A DNA stretch of 64,000 bases from Bifidobacterium italicum (lineage in GTDB: Bacteria; Actinomycetota; Actinomycetes; Actinomycetales; Bifidobacteriaceae), in NCBI RefSeq assembly GCF_002286915.1, contig NZ_MVOG01000011.1, positions 62,001-126,000 of the forward strand, written 5' to 3'. This document shows, one piece after another, positions 1 through 12,765 of this stretch. How positions within the stretch are numbered: position 1 is the stretch's first letter; each line of letters starts with the position of its first letter. The translations under genes were made by a program, and so were the position numbers. Under the pieces are notes generated by a model. It worked only from the letters and a program-made list of their open reading frames with translations, searched no databases and was not told the origin of the DNA.

Positions 1-2
1 TC

Positions 3-3784
<3,782 letters not shown>

Positions 3785-3791
3785 CGGATAC

Positions 3792-3834
3792 GCGCGGAGG
3801 ACGCGGCGGACATGTGCCGCCGCGTCCTCCGCGC
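3792..3834. terminator. Strong hairpin between convergent ligA and mrp
   Basis: A perfect 18-bp inverted repeat with a 7-base loop (arms 3792-3809 and 3817-3834) sits just after the ligA stop and before the end of the convergent ATPase gene. It has no U-tract on either strand, so it is a terminator-like hairpin rather than a canonical intrinsic terminator. It could serve both genes. Confidence 0.6.
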
Positions 3835-3897
3835 CGCCGCCCGCGGCGGGCCGGTTTCCCCGCGCGGGGACGTCGTCGATGACGTCGGGCGTCCGTG

Positions 3898-5151
3898 TCA
3901 GCGTGGACCGGCGGCGGCCGGCGAGGGATCGGCATCGATGAGCGTGCGCGCGAGGCGGATGAAGGTGTCGCCGAAGTCGTCGTCGCGCAGCGTGCCGTCC
4001 TCGTTGAGCACGGCGGGACGACCTTCGCTTTCGCCGATCTCGCGGATGCGCGGATCGAGCGGCAACCGGGCGAGCAGCGGCACGTCGTGGCCGAGCGCGC
4101 GCGACAGCTGCTCGCTGACGCGTTCGCCGCCGCCGGCGCCGAAGATCTCGAGACGTTCGCCGGCATGCTCGAAATAGCTCATGTTCTCGACGACGCCGCG
4201 CACCTGCATCGGCACCTGCAGCGCGACGAGCCCCGAACGCACGGCGATGTCGGAGGCGGAGGGCTGCGGCGTCGTGACGACGACGAGTTCGGCGTTCGGC
4301 AGCGCCTGCGCGACGGAGATCGCCATGTCGCCGGTACCGGGAGCCAGATCGAGGATGAGCACGTCCGGCTCGCCCCACCACACGTCGGCGAGGAACTGCT
4401 CGAGGGAGCGCTGCAGACGCGGGCCGCGCCATAGAATCGCGCGGTCGGAGCCGGCGAACATGCCGATCGACATGAGCTTGACGCCCCATGACGTGACCGG
4501 CATCAGCATGCCGTTGAGATTCGTCGGCTGGCCGTGCACGCCGAAAAGGCGCGGCAGCGAGAAGCCGTAGATGTCGGCGTCGATCGCCGCCGTGTCGTAG
4601 CCGAGCGCGGCGAAGGTGGCCGCGAGGTTCGCCGAGATCGACGATTTGCCGACGCCGCCCTTGCCGGATGCGATCGCGAAGACGCGGGTCTTCGTATCTG
4701 GTTTGTTGAACGGGTTCTCACGGCGGGCCGCCTTGAGATCGCTGACGAGCGCGTGCAGCTTCGCGTCGGCCATCGTGCCGACGTTGATATGCGGCGTGAG
4801 CCTCGCGTACGGGTAGCTCGCCACCGCCTGCTCGATCTGCGCGGCGATCTGCTCGGACAACGGGCATCCCGGCACCGTCAGCTCGACGTCGACGACGACG
4901 TCATAGGCCCGGCCGGTCAAGCCGTATGCATCGCTACGGGTAGCACCGTCTGGATCGGCATGGGCGCCATCGCTACGGGCGGCACCGTCTGGATCGCTGC
5001 GGGCGGCACCGTCGGCGACATCGGGAGTCGGAATGACGGTGACGTTGGCGATCATTCCCAGTTGCGTCACGGAACGACCCAATTCGGGGTCGATGACGTG
5101 ATCCAGACGTTCCAACACGGCGTGTTCAATGATCGTCGTCTCATCGTTCAT
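3898..5151 (-). CDS. Mrp/NBP35-type iron-sulfur carrier ATPase
   Basis: A ParA/MinD-like P-loop protein of the Mrp (ApbC) family, which delivers Fe-S clusters. The N-terminal MIP18/DUF59 domain (VLERLDHVIDPELGRSV) is followed by the deviant Walker A GKGGVGKSS around residue 170 and by LDLAPGTGDMAISV. The length is 417 aa. The N-terminal domain is interrupted at about residues 45-80 by a low-complexity stretch (DPDGAARSDGAHADPDGA) encoded by in-frame copies of the window's TACGGGCGGC repeat; the copies lie at 4935-5010 on the plus strand. The gene is convergent with ligA. A start at 5151 keeps the whole DUF59 domain; a weak AAAGG lies 12-13 bases upstream. Confidence 0.9.
   Translation of the reverse strand: MNDETTIIEHAVLERLDHVIDPELGRSVTQLGMIANVTVIPTPDVADGAARSDPDGAARSDGAHADPDGATRSDAYGLTGRAYDVVVDVELTVPGCPLSEQIAAQIEQAVASYPYARLTPHINVGTMADAKLHALVSDLKAARRENPFNKPDTKTRVFAIASGKGGVGKSSISANLAATFAALGYDTAAIDADIYGFSLPRLFGVHGQPTNLNGMLMPVTSWGVKLMSIGMFAGSDRAILWRGPRLQRSLEQFLADVWWGEPDVLILDLAPGTGDMAISVAQALPNAELVVVTTPQPSASDIAVRSGLVALQVPMQVRGVVENMSYFEHAGERLEIFGAGGGERVSEQLSRALGHDVPLLARLPLDPRIREIGESEGRPAVLNEDGTLRDDDFGDTFIRLARTLIDADPSPAAAGPR
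4920..5015. repeat. TACGGG repeats inside the mrp reading frame
   Basis: Three related units built on gctacgggtagcaccgtc / gctacgggcggcaccgtc / gctgcgggcggcaccgtc, the last two 24 bp apart. The spacing keeps the frame open and adds about 30 low-complexity residues to the MIP18 domain of the ATPase. Confidence 0.75.
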
Positions 5152-5412
5152 TCGATTTCGATGCCTTTCTGCATGGAGGAAAAGAACCCGCCGAGGGTTT
5201 CGCCGGGGGTGGACAAGGACCCACTGTATTGCATGCGTGTTGGACGCGCCAGAGGCGAACGGAACGGAAACGGGCGGCGCGGTCTGGGATGGATGAATCG
5301 CGCCGCCCGCAGGATCGGATGTGAGAAAGAGGTCATGTTGGCCGGATGCCGCCCGTAAGCGCGGTATGCGTATGCGTCGGCGGCTACGGGCGGTCCGGTG
5401 GGGAAACGGACG
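5152..5412. repeat. Intergenic gap with two TACGGG repeat copies
   Basis: The gap lies between the start of the Mrp gene and the end of the YkoE-like gene. It holds one CCCGTAA-oriented copy near 5348 followed by one TACGGG-oriented copy near 5384, the reverse of the usual order in this window. No open frame here looks coding. Confidence 0.6.
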
Positions 5413-6018
5413 TCATCGGCGTCCGGATGCGAAATGGTCGAGCGCGCCGGTTTTCATCAGCATCCGGTAGAGCACCCAGCTCAGACCGCCTGCGATGAGC
5501 GCGCCGGAGACCGCCGAGGTGGCCAGATAGACGCTTGCGCGCAGCGCGCCCCAGCCGGGATTCGTGATCCAGTAGTAGATGCCGCAGCCGAGTCCCGCCA
5601 ATGCTCCCGAAAGCATCGTGCTCGCCAGATTCCACACCCGGTAGGCGAGCAGTGCGAAGCCGAGCTCGGCGCCGATCCCCTGCATGATGCCGACGACAAG
5701 CGAACCGCCGGCGCCCCATTGGTTGCCCAGCAGCAGTTCGAGCATCGCCGCGACGGTTTCCGCATACAACGCCGCGCCGGGTTTGCGAATGATGATGGCC
5801 GCAAGCGGGCCTGCGAACAACCAGAACGCGTTGAGGATGCCCTCGAATCCGGGGGTGACGGCGCCGAACAGCGTCAGCGGCGCGGTGCAGATGAAATCCC
5901 ACACCCAGAAGACAAGCCCGGAGGCGGCGGCGATGGCGGTGGCGGTCACCAGATCGACGACGCGCCATCGGCGTGATGCGTACGGGATGCGGGCGGCATC
6001 GATTTCAGTATTGGTCAT
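5413..6018 (-). CDS. YkoE-like ECF substrate-binding (S) component
   Basis: An integral membrane S component of the YkoE type, which captures thiamin precursors (hydroxymethylpyrimidine or thiamin in known systems) for an energy-coupling-factor transporter. The 201-aa protein has about five hydrophobic segments and the family's hallmark stretch FWLFAGPLAAIIIRKPGAAL near residues 65-85. It resembles the product of 24923-25558 along its whole length. The start at 6018 is supported by AGGAAAGG seven bases upstream. A TPP riboswitch lies in its leader. There is no ATPase or T gene beside it, so it probably uses the fused ECF module encoded at 26318-29149 (inference). Confidence 0.88.
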   Translation of the reverse strand: MTNTEIDAARIPYASRRWRVVDLVTATAIAAASGLVFWVWDFICTAPLTLFGAVTPGFEGILNAFWLFAGPLAAIIIRKPGAALYAETVAAMLELLLGNQWGAGGSLVVGIMQGIGAELGFALLAYRVWNLASTMLSGALAGLGCGIYYWITNPGWGALRASVYLATSAVSGALIAGGLSWVLYRMLMKTGALDHFASGRR

Positions 6019-6073
6019 GGAAGTGCCTTTCCTTGTCATATGCATATATGTGGAAGGCACGGGGAAAGAGACG

Positions 6074-6157
6074 TCCGTGCGCCGGCATTATCCGATTCAC
6101 GTTCATGCGGTCGAAGCTCACGCTTCCTCTCAGCCTGCTTGGCAAGCCCCCGTGTCC
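6074..6157 (-). promoter_or_regulatory. TPP riboswitch (THI box)
   Basis: On the minus strand the leader of the YkoE-like gene carries the conserved TPP aptamer parts in order: ACACGGGGGCTTGCC, then the GGCTGAGAGG loop, then TGAACGTGAATCGGATAA and TGCCGGCGCA. It ends about 55 bases before the ATG at 6018. It should repress the gene when thiamin pyrophosphate is abundant. Confidence 0.93.
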
Positions 6158-6530
6158 GCATCCAGTAAAGCAGAGACCATGCACTTTCGTCGTTCGAACG
6201 GATTACGGGACGTCGGCGGCGCGGAAGATCGATGGAAGCAAAAAAGATATCCCAATGAGAAGGGCGCTACCCGTAACGAAAGCGCCGCCGATGGAGAGTG
6301 CCACCCATAGGCGGGCTACCCGTGGGAGCGTACTGCCGGTAGGAGACGCTTACCCGTGGGGGAGGGCACTCGTAAGGGGAAAGTGCTGCCGGTAGGAGAA
6401 TGCTGCCCGTAGAAGCGATAGAAGGACGAGTACCGCCCGTGCAGGGCATGCTGGCCATAGGGAGAGTGAGGATTTCTCTTACGGGCAGTCGAGAGAGGAT
6501 GGCGGCACTCAGGGCGGTGATGATGAAGAA
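6158..6530. repeat. Repeat-filled gap upstream of the riboswitch
   Basis: About ten degenerate copies of the repeat lie between 6262 and 6485: gctacccgtaacg, ctgccggtagg, cttacccgtgggg, ctgcccgtagaag and others, nearly all CCCGTA-oriented. A single TTACGGGCAG copy sits at about 6479. I see no gene here; the short open frames are made of repeat sequence. Confidence 0.7.
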
Positions 6531-6557
6531 CGGGCGGCACCGGAAGGGTGCCGCCCG
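6531..6557 (-). terminator. glnA terminator hairpin
   Basis: A perfect 11-bp stem (arms 6531-6541 and 6547-6557, 5-base loop) lies just past the glnA stop. On the minus strand it is followed by a T-containing tail (TTCTTCATCA). The arms are themselves the GGGCGGCACC / GGTGCCGCCC form of the repeat. Confidence 0.65.
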
Positions 6558-6583
6558 TTGTGACTCATCGGATCCGGGGAGGA

Positions 6584-8020
6584 TCAGATGTGGAAGTAGA
6601 GCTCATACTCGAGCGGGGTCGGCTGCAGACGGGCCTGATCGATCTCGCCGCGCTTGAGGTCGATCCAGGTCTCGATGAGGTCCTCGGTGAAGACGTCGCC
6701 GGCGGTCAGGAAGTCGTGATCCTCCTCGAGCGCGTCGAGCGCCTCGGCGAGCGAGGACGGCACCTGCTTGATGCCGGCGTGCTCCTCCGGAGGAAGCTCA
6801 TAGAGGTCCTTGTCGACCGGCTCCGGCGGCTCGATGTGGTTGAGGATGCCGTCAAGGCCCGCCATGAGCTGCGCGGAGAACGCGAGGAACGGGTTGCACG
6901 ACGGATCCGGGGCGCGGAACTCGATGCGCTTCGCGGCCGGCGACGTGCCCGCGAGCGGGATGCGGATCGCGGCGGAGCGGTTGCGGGCGGAGTAGACGAG
7001 GTTGACCGGCGCCTCGAAGCCCGGGACGAGGCGATGATACGAGTTGAGCGACGGGTTCGTGAACGCGAGCACCGACGAGGAGTGCTTGATCAGGCCGCCG
7101 ATGTACCAACGGGCCATGTCGGAAAGACCGCCGTAGTTCTTCTCATCGTAGAACAGCGGCTTGCCGTCCTTCCACAGCGACTGGTGGCAGTGCATGCCGG
7201 TGCCGTTGTCGCCCGCGATCGGCTTCGGCATGAAGGTCGCGGCCTTGCCGGCGAGCGCGGCCGTCTCATGGACGACGTACTTGTACTTCATCAGGTCGTC
7301 GCCCGCGTGCTGCAGCGAGTTGAAGCGGTAGTTGATCTCCTGCTGGCCGGCGCCGGCGACCTCATGATGCGCGCGTTCGAGGATGAGTCCGACCTTCTGC
7401 AGGTTGGCGACCATGTCGTCGCGCAGATCCTGCGTGTGGTCGATCGGCGGGACCGGGAAGTAGCCGCGCTTGACACGGTTCTTGAAACCGATGTTCGGCG
7501 TGCCGTCCTCTTCGACGTCGAGTCCGGAGTTCCACGGCGCCTCGACGGAATCGACCTCGTAGAAGGAGCCGCGCATGTCGTTGCCGAAGCGGACCTTGTC
7601 GAAGATGAAGAACTCGGCTTCCGGGGCGAAGGAGGCGGTGTCGGCGATGCCGGTCGACTTCAGGTAGGCCTCGGCCTTCGCCGCGACCTGACGCGGATCG
7701 CGCGAATACGGTTCATCGGTCAGCGGGTCGACGATCGAGAACGCGACGTTGAGCGTCTTGTGCTTGCGGAACGGGTCGACGTAGGCGGTCGTGATGTCCG
7801 GGACGAGCTTCATGTCGGACTCGTTGATGGCCTGGAAGCCCTCGATGGAGGAGCCGTCGAACGGCATGCCCTCGTCGAACGCGTCCTTGAGGAATTCGCT
7901 GGCAGGGACCGTGAAGTGCTGCTGAACACCAATCAGATCGGTGAAGCGAACGGAGACATACTCGATGCCTTCCTGATTGATCAGGGCCTCGGCGTCTTCC
8001 TTGGTTTCGAGTGTGGTCAC
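6584..8020 (-). CDS. glnA: Glutamine synthetase, type I
   Basis: Makes glutamine from glutamate, ammonia and ATP. The 478-aa length matches type I enzymes. The beta-Grasp N-terminal domain is followed by catalytic-domain hallmarks [23 protein letters not shown] and NRSAAIRIP. The sequence [10 protein letters not shown] carries the tyrosine used for adenylylation in the I-beta subtype, so control by an adenylyltransferase is expected. The GTG at 8020 is the start because GAAAGGAG lies seven bases upstream and the protein then begins just before the conserved domain. Repeat-rich gaps flank it on both sides. Confidence 0.96.
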   Translation of the reverse strand: MTTLETKEDAEALINQEGIEYVSVRFTDLIGVQQHFTVPASEFLKDAFDEGMPFDGSSIEGFQAINESDMKLVPDITTAYVDPFRKHKTLNVAFSIVDPLTDEPYSRDPRQVAAKAEAYLKSTGIADTASFAPEAEFFIFDKVRFGNDMRGSFYEVDSVEAPWNSGLDVEEDGTPNIGFKNRVKRGYFPVPPIDHTQDLRDDMVANLQKVGLILERAHHEVAGAGQQEINYRFNSLQHAGDDLMKYKYVVHETAALAGKAATFMPKPIAGDNGTGMHCHQSLWKDGKPLFYDEKNYGGLSDMARWYIGGLIKHSSSVLAFTNPSLNSYHRLVPGFEAPVNLVYSARNRSAAIRIPLAGTSPAAKRIEFRAPDPSCNPFLAFSAQLMAGLDGILNHIEPPEPVDKDLYELPPEEHAGIKQVPSSLAEALDALEEDHDFLTAGDVFTEDLIETWIDLKRGEIDQARLQPTPLEYELYFHI

Positions 8021-8555
8021 GGGACCGCTCCTTTCAATAAGTGGATTACGCATATCAGCATAGGTCACAGCGTTTCGCTCACTCGAAGTTTGAGTTACGA
8101 ACATGTTTCGGGCGCCGCGGATGGAATCGGCGGACCATCGGAATCGTTGGAACGACTGCGCTGAGGCGATGCGGGAAGCGTGGCCGCATGCGCCGCGCGG
8201 CTGCGCACAATGTGGACGCCGCGCTGCCGTGACCCTGTAACGGGCGGTCATTACGGGCCGTCGTCCCTACGGGCGGTCGTTCTTGCATGTGGCTGCCGTT
8301 ACGGGCGGCTTGGTCTCCATGAGCGGCATGTCCTGCTGGCGGTCGTTTCCCATGGGTAGGCGCGATCTGCGGAACGGATGGCGGCTGAGCATATGGTCGG
8401 CGGTTGCCACGGGAGGCCGCGCGACTGCGGGCGAGGATAGCTACGGCTCGCCGCTTCCCTTGCATCGCCTCGCGATACGCGGACGGTCATCGGAGCGCGA
8501 CGGACGGCGCATCAGCGCAGGCCGCGGGCGTCGACGGGCAGTGGGGCAACGCAAA
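8021..8555. repeat. Gap upstream of glnA with TTACGGG-oriented repeats
   Basis: At least five copies lie between 8230 and 8370 (gtaacgggcggtc, attacgggccgtc, cctacgggcggtc, gttacgggcggc), all in the same orientation. The first 200 bases after the glnA start hold the presumed glnA promoter, which I cannot place with confidence. No coding sequence is visible. Confidence 0.65.
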
Positions 8556-8583
8556 CAAAAAAGGGGCCGGTGAAACCGGCCCC
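8556..8583 (-). terminator. Rho-independent terminator of the DUF4191 gene
   Basis: An 8-bp perfect GC stem (GGGGCCGG / CCGGCCCC, 8563-8570 and 8576-8583) is followed on the minus strand by a run of six T (8557-8562). It lies 21 bases past the stop of the gene at 8605. This is the clearest intrinsic terminator in the window. Confidence 0.9.
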
Positions 8584-8604
8584 GGCAATCTCAGGGGACG
8601 ACGG

Positions 8605-9393
8605 TCAGCGTCCGCGCATCGCGCGCTTGCTGACCTTCTGCATGCGCATCGGGTCGATGCCCTTGGGGACGCCCATGCCGCTCTTGCGCTGCAGCGTATG
8701 CAGACGTTCGTTGAGCGTGATGAGCTGGTCCTTGGTCATCACGAACCGACGGCGCTTCCTCACCGTGCGCACAAGCTTGTTGGAGGTCGTGTTCGGAACA
8801 TACGTGCGCTTCTTGAGGATGACGTTGCGCAGATCCTTGAGACGCACCTGCTTGGGTCCTGTGCCGACGCAGATGCGGTAGATCGGGATCTGCGAACCGG
8901 CGGTCACGCCCTTGATCATCTTCTCCTGGCGGTCCATCGCGCGCATGACGCGGCCGTAGTCGCCCTCGCCGATCAGATAGATGCCCTGATAGCCGGTGCC
9001 GCGCCAGATCGCGTCATGCGAGCGCGGGTCGACCCACACCGGTTCCTGCGGGAAGTCATAGCCGGCTCTTTTCATGTTGCCGAGGACGCTGATGGCCGCA
9101 CCCGGTTGACCCTCGAGCTGCTTGAAGCCGACGGCGTCCGCGCGGCGCGTGAGCACGATCGTGGCGAACAGCAGACCGGTGACGGCGGCGAGGATCATCC
9201 AGCTGATCCATCCGAACCATCCCCAGTGGAACACGAATCCGCAGATCAGTCCGATGACGAGCGGGATCGCGAACACGCCGCCGACGATCCACGGCAGCGC
9301 CTTGTCCTCCTTGTGCGTGAACTGGTAGATCTGCTTGATCTGGCTGAACATGCCGCGTTTTTTCTTCTTCGGCTGCTCGTCCTTCGATGCCAT
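8605..9393 (-). CDS. DUF4191 family membrane protein
   Basis: A 262-aa actinobacterial protein with a lysine-rich N-terminus (KDEQPKKKKRGMF), two transmembrane helices around residues 35-55 and 60-82, and a basic cytoplasmic C-terminal part. It matches the DUF4191 family, whose function is not known. AGGAGAGG six bases upstream supports the start at 9393. In actinobacteria this gene usually sits between glnA and lipoyl or lipoamide genes, as here. Confidence 0.85.
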   Translation of the reverse strand: MASKDEQPKKKKRGMFSQIKQIYQFTHKEDKALPWIVGGVFAIPLVIGLICGFVFHWGWFGWISWMILAAVTGLLFATIVLTRRADAVGFKQLEGQPGAAISVLGNMKRAGYDFPQEPVWVDPRSHDAIWRGTGYQGIYLIGEGDYGRVMRAMDRQEKMIKGVTAGSQIPIYRICVGTGPKQVRLKDLRNVILKKRTYVPNTTSNKLVRTVRKRRRFVMTKDQLITLNERLHTLQRKSGMGVPKGIDPMRMQKVSKRAMRGR

Positions 9394-9890
9394 GTATCGC
9401 CTCTCCTAATTACTTTGCGAACATTTTGCGAACGCTATCGGATGCGTGCTGTTGCAATGGTTCCATACTCTATCAGCTGACCATCCCCATCTTGTGTCGC
9501 CTACGGGGCGTCCGTGGAAACGCAGGACCATGGTTGTGCCTCCGGTAAGGGGATCCGACCCCGTCTGCAGGCGGAGGCCGTACTACCCATAAGAGGTCGT
9601 ACTGCCCGTAAGAGGTCGTACTGCCCATAAGAGATTTAGGACGCCGTAATGCTGCTGCCTGCCGCCCGTAAGGGCCATAGGGGGGCAACCGCTGCCCATG
9701 GGGGCAGCCGTGGGGGACGCGTTGAGGAACATTCGACGGGGACATCGTGCTGCCCGTAGGGGAATGCGTGCCACCTGTAAGAACCCGTAAGGATAAGAAG
9801 TAAGGATAAGAATAAGAAGAGGTGATGCCCGGTCCGGGGCGTGGCGCAAGGCAGCCGTCTTATGTCAGGAGGACGGGTAGGGGATGCGCA
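9394..9890. repeat. Gap with CCCGTAA-oriented repeats
   Basis: Copies at about 9550-9790 include ctacccataagag, ctgcccgtaagag, ctgcccataagag, gccgcccgtaagg and ctgcccgtagggg. Three of them are spaced 16-17 bp apart as a short array at 9590-9630. All but one are CCCGTA-oriented. The gap separates the start of the DUF4191 gene from the end of lpdA and contains no convincing gene. Confidence 0.65.
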
Positions 9891-9916
9891 GCGGCGGGAC
9901 GGCGTCGTCCCGCCGC
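9891..9916 (-). terminator. Hairpin after lpdA
   Basis: A perfect 10-bp GC stem (GCGGCGGGAC / GTCCCGCCGC, 6-base loop) lies 24 bases beyond the lpdA stop. No U-tract follows. Confidence 0.5.
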
Positions 9917-9939
9917 CAAAGCGAGCGGAATCGCCGCCG

Positions 9940-11421
9940 TCAGCGGGTATGCAGCGGACGGCCGTCGGCCTTGAGCAGCGTCTCGCCGATCATCTCGCTG
10001 AAGGTCGGATGCGGATGGATCGCGTCGGCCGCCTCGTGCAGCGGGATGTGGTTGGCGACGATCTGCTGGGCCTCGGCGATCATGTCGCTCGCGTCCGGCG
10101 CGACGACGTGCACGCCGAGCACGACCTCGACGTCGTCCCCCTCCGCGTCGCGTCCGGTGACGATTGAGAAGGAGCCGCCCGTGGCGCTCATGACCATGCG
10201 CGGATTCGACATCACCGGGAACACGGTCTCCTTGACGTCGTCGTAGCGCGCATCCGCCTGTGCATCGCGCAGCGTGAGGCCGACGGTGGCGAACTCCGGC
10301 GAGCTGAACACGATGTTCGCGATGGCGTCCTCGTTCACCGGCCTCGCGTCGAGCCCGGCGATCGTCTCGGCGATGACGAGCCCCTGCGCGAAGGCGCGGT
10401 GCGCGAGTGCATGGCCGGCCGTGATGTCACCCAGCGCCCAGACGTGGTCGAGGTTCGTGCGACCGTATGCATCGATGACGACCATGCCGTCGTCGTCGAG
10501 CGCGACGCCGCTGTCGGCGAACCACGGCTCGTCCGTGTTCGGCGCGCGGCCTATCGCGCCGAGCACGATCTCCGCGGAGATCGTGCGCTCCTCGTCGTCG
10601 TCGCCGAGCGTGTAGTGCACGGTCGCGCCGAGATTGACGCCGGTATCCACGCCGTGGACGTGCGCATCGCGGATGATGTCGATGCCGCGACGCTTGAGTT
10701 CGCGCGACAACGCGAGCGCGGCGCGGCGGTCGCTTTTCGACAGCACGTTGTCCTTGCGGATGAGCAGCGTCACGTCGCTGCCCGCGCTGTTCCAGATCGA
10801 CGCGAACTCGAGCGCGACGGCGCCGGATCCGATGATCACCGCGCTGTGGGGGAACGTGTTGAGCGACAGCGCGGCCGTCGAATCGACGATCGCGCCGTGG
10901 TACGTCGTTCCGGGGAGGTCGCGCGGGCGCGAACCGGTGGCGAGTACGATGTCGCCGGCCGTGATGTCGATGTCGTCGTCGATCTCGTCGAATCCGCCGT
11001 TCTTCGCGAATCGCTGCACATGCTCCTGGCCGGGGGAGGGCACGACGCGCACATGGCGGTCGGAACCAAGCGACGCGTCGCCGCGGTAGACGGTGATCCC
11101 GCGGTATTCGACCAGTGTGCGCAGGCCGTCGACGAGCGTTGCGACGGTGTGTTCGCGGTAGTCGCGCAGGCGCCCGAAATCGATCTCCTCGAGCGTGGAG
11201 ACGATGCCCATCGTCTCGCCGTGCGCGAGCGCGTCGAGCGTACGGGTGGCGGTGATGAGCGCTTTCGACGGGATGCATCCGCGGTTGAGGCAGGTACCGC
11301 CGAGCGTCCCGTCGCGTTCGACCATGACGACCGATTTGCCGAGCTCGGCCGCCCGCAGGGCTGTGGAATAACCGCCGGGGCCCGCGCCGATGATTGCGAT
11401 GTCGAATTGTAACGATGCCAC
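9940..11421 (-). CDS. lpdA: Dihydrolipoyl dehydrogenase
   Basis: A flavoprotein disulfide reductase that reoxidises dihydrolipoamide with NAD+. It shows the FAD-binding IIGAGPGGYS at the N-terminus, the redox pair in GGTCLNRGCIPSKAL, a second Rossmann motif IGSGAVALEFAS and the C-terminal HPHPTFSEMIGE with the catalytic His-Glu pair. The length is 493 aa with the GTG at 11421, which has GGAGG four bases upstream; a TTG at 11463 is an alternative. No E1 or E2 dehydrogenase gene is nearby, and most bifidobacteria lack pyruvate dehydrogenase, so its physiological partner is unclear. Confidence 0.93.
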   Translation of the reverse strand: MASLQFDIAIIGAGPGGYSTALRAAELGKSVVMVERDGTLGGTCLNRGCIPSKALITATRTLDALAHGETMGIVSTLEEIDFGRLRDYREHTVATLVDGLRTLVEYRGITVYRGDASLGSDRHVRVVPSPGQEHVQRFAKNGGFDEIDDDIDITAGDIVLATGSRPRDLPGTTYHGAIVDSTAALSLNTFPHSAVIIGSGAVALEFASIWNSAGSDVTLLIRKDNVLSKSDRRAALALSRELKRRGIDIIRDAHVHGVDTGVNLGATVHYTLGDDDEERTISAEIVLGAIGRAPNTDEPWFADSGVALDDDGMVVIDAYGRTNLDHVWALGDITAGHALAHRAFAQGLVIAETIAGLDARPVNEDAIANIVFSSPEFATVGLTLRDAQADARYDDVKETVFPVMSNPRMVMSATGGSFSIVTGRDAEGDDVEVVLGVHVVAPDASDMIAEAQQIVANHIPLHEAADAIHPHPTFSEMIGETLLKADGRPLHTR

Positions 11422-12077
11422 GATGCCTCCAGACAGCTGAGATATGCGACCGATAACCGGCAACCATTGTAATGCAAGGCGTAACGGCGAGGCGCCTCGC
11501 CGTTACGGGTGGCATGTTGTTTGTTACGGGGCATCATCGGCACATCGCCGCAGCGTTACGGGGGCGCATCGCTATGGGCGGTGGTGAATCGTTACGGGCG
11601 GCGTCGCCGCGGGCGCTGCTTTCGTCCTCGACTGCGATGTCGTTACGGGCGGCGTCGCCGCGGGCGCTGCTTTCGTCCTCGACTGCGATGTCGTTACGGG
11701 CGGCGTCGCCGCGGGCGCTGCTTTCGTCCTCGACTGCGATGTCGTTACGGGCGGCAGTCGTTACGGGAGGAGTCTCTGCAGTCGCCGCCTTCGTCGTCTG
11801 CGACGTCGTCGTGGGCGGGGATGGGCGTCGCGCCGTTGCGGATGGGCGCCGTGTCGTGCTTCCCGTTGCCGATCGAGGCGCATGATGACGAGAACGGGGA
11901 CATGATGACGGTGATGTCGCATGTCGTCTGCGAGGATGCGCTACCCGTAACGGATGCGCTGCCCGTAACAATCAAATGGTGTGCGCGGCGTAATGATGTC
12001 GTGCATGACGTGGCATGTGCCTCCCATAAGGAAGGGGACTGCCTGGGGAGGAGGGGCGCATGAGGGACAGGCAACAA
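11422..12077. repeat. Repeat-dense gap upstream of lpdA
   Basis: TTACGGG-oriented copies run from 11470 to about 11770 and include a 51-bp tandem triplication (listed separately). Two CCCGTAAC copies follow at 11940-11970. The open frames across this stretch are translations of the repeats with no domain, so I call no gene. Confidence 0.7.
11590..11754. repeat. 51-bp tandem repeat, three copies plus a start
   Basis: Units begin at 11590, 11641 and 11692, and a fourth starts at 11743 before diverging. The full copies are identical as read. Each begins with CGTTACGGGCGGCGTCGCC, so a dispersed repeat copy is embedded in a longer unit that has been amplified, probably recently. Confidence 0.92.
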
Positions 12078-12117
12078 GAAGGGCCGGGAGGAAGCCGTTG
12101 CTTCCTCCCGGCCCTTC
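12078..12117 (-). terminator. Terminator of the DUF3043 gene
   Basis: A perfect 18-bp stem with a 4-base loop (arms 12078-12095 and 12100-12117) begins ten bases past the stop. On the minus strand it is followed by TTGTTG, a weak U-tract. Confidence 0.75.
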
Positions 12118-12126
12118 TGCGGGGTC

Positions 12127-12765
12127 TTACTTGGGCCAATGGCCGCGCTTCTTGTAGCGCGGCTTCGGCAGACGCCAGCGACGCAGCTGGATCGCGCGGC
12201 TCCACGCGTAGGATCCGGTGCGCATGCCTTTGGCGACCGCCTGCTCGCCGTATTTGGCGATGAGCAGCTTCTTGAGTTTGCGCCACATCACGACGACGTC
12301 GATGATGATCGCGAACAGATACAGATACAGGAGCGTCATCAGGATCAGCGTGATCTGGATGCTGTAGGGGATCTGCCTGGCAAAGGCCGTGACGATGACG
12401 GACAGGACAAGGATGACAAGCGCCACGGGGATGAAGAACTCGCCGATGTTGAAGCGGGCGTCCACATAGTCGCGCACATAGACGCGCCAGGGAAGGCGCT
12501 CGGCCTTCGGCATGTTCTGCAGGTCGCCGGTGCGCATCGCCTCGTATTCGCGGTTCTCGCGCTCGCGCAGGCGACGCTTCGCCTCCTTGCGCTGCGCCGC
12601 GCTGTCCTTCGGCACCAGCGGTCGGATGTTCTTCGCCTGCGCATCCTTGCGTTTCGGCGTCGGACGGCCCTTGCCGGCCTGCTCCTCCCTGAGCTGCGCG
12701 TTCGCGCCGCGCGCGTTGCGCTCGGCCTGTCCTTCGTTGCCTTCGTCCTTCTTGTTCACTGCCAT
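12127..12765 (-). CDS. DUF3043 family membrane protein
   Basis: A 212-aa protein with a long charged N-terminus (Lys/Arg/Glu/Gln-rich, residues 1-95), two transmembrane helices (about 105-130 and 135-158, with FFIPVALVILVLSVIVTAF) and a basic C-terminal tail ending in RYKKRGHWPK. It matches the actinobacterial DUF3043 family of unknown function. The ATG at 12765 was chosen from the family's usual N-terminus; the ribosome site is weak. It is divergent from the dipeptidase gene. Confidence 0.85.
   Translation of the reverse strand: MAVNKKDEGNEGQAERNARGANAQLREEQAGKGRPTPKRKDAQAKNIRPLVPKDSAAQRKEAKRRLRERENREYEAMRTGDLQNMPKAERLPWRVYVRDYVDARFNIGEFFIPVALVILVLSVIVTAFARQIPYSIQITLILMTLLYLYLFAIIIDVVVMWRKLKKLLIAKYGEQAVAKGMRTGSYAWSRAIQLRRWRLPKPRYKKRGHWPK

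Noticed and set aside
11472-12063. Open frames upstream of lpdA with repeated peptides
   Set aside because: They are translations of the tandem DNA repeats in several frames, with no ribosome site or domain.
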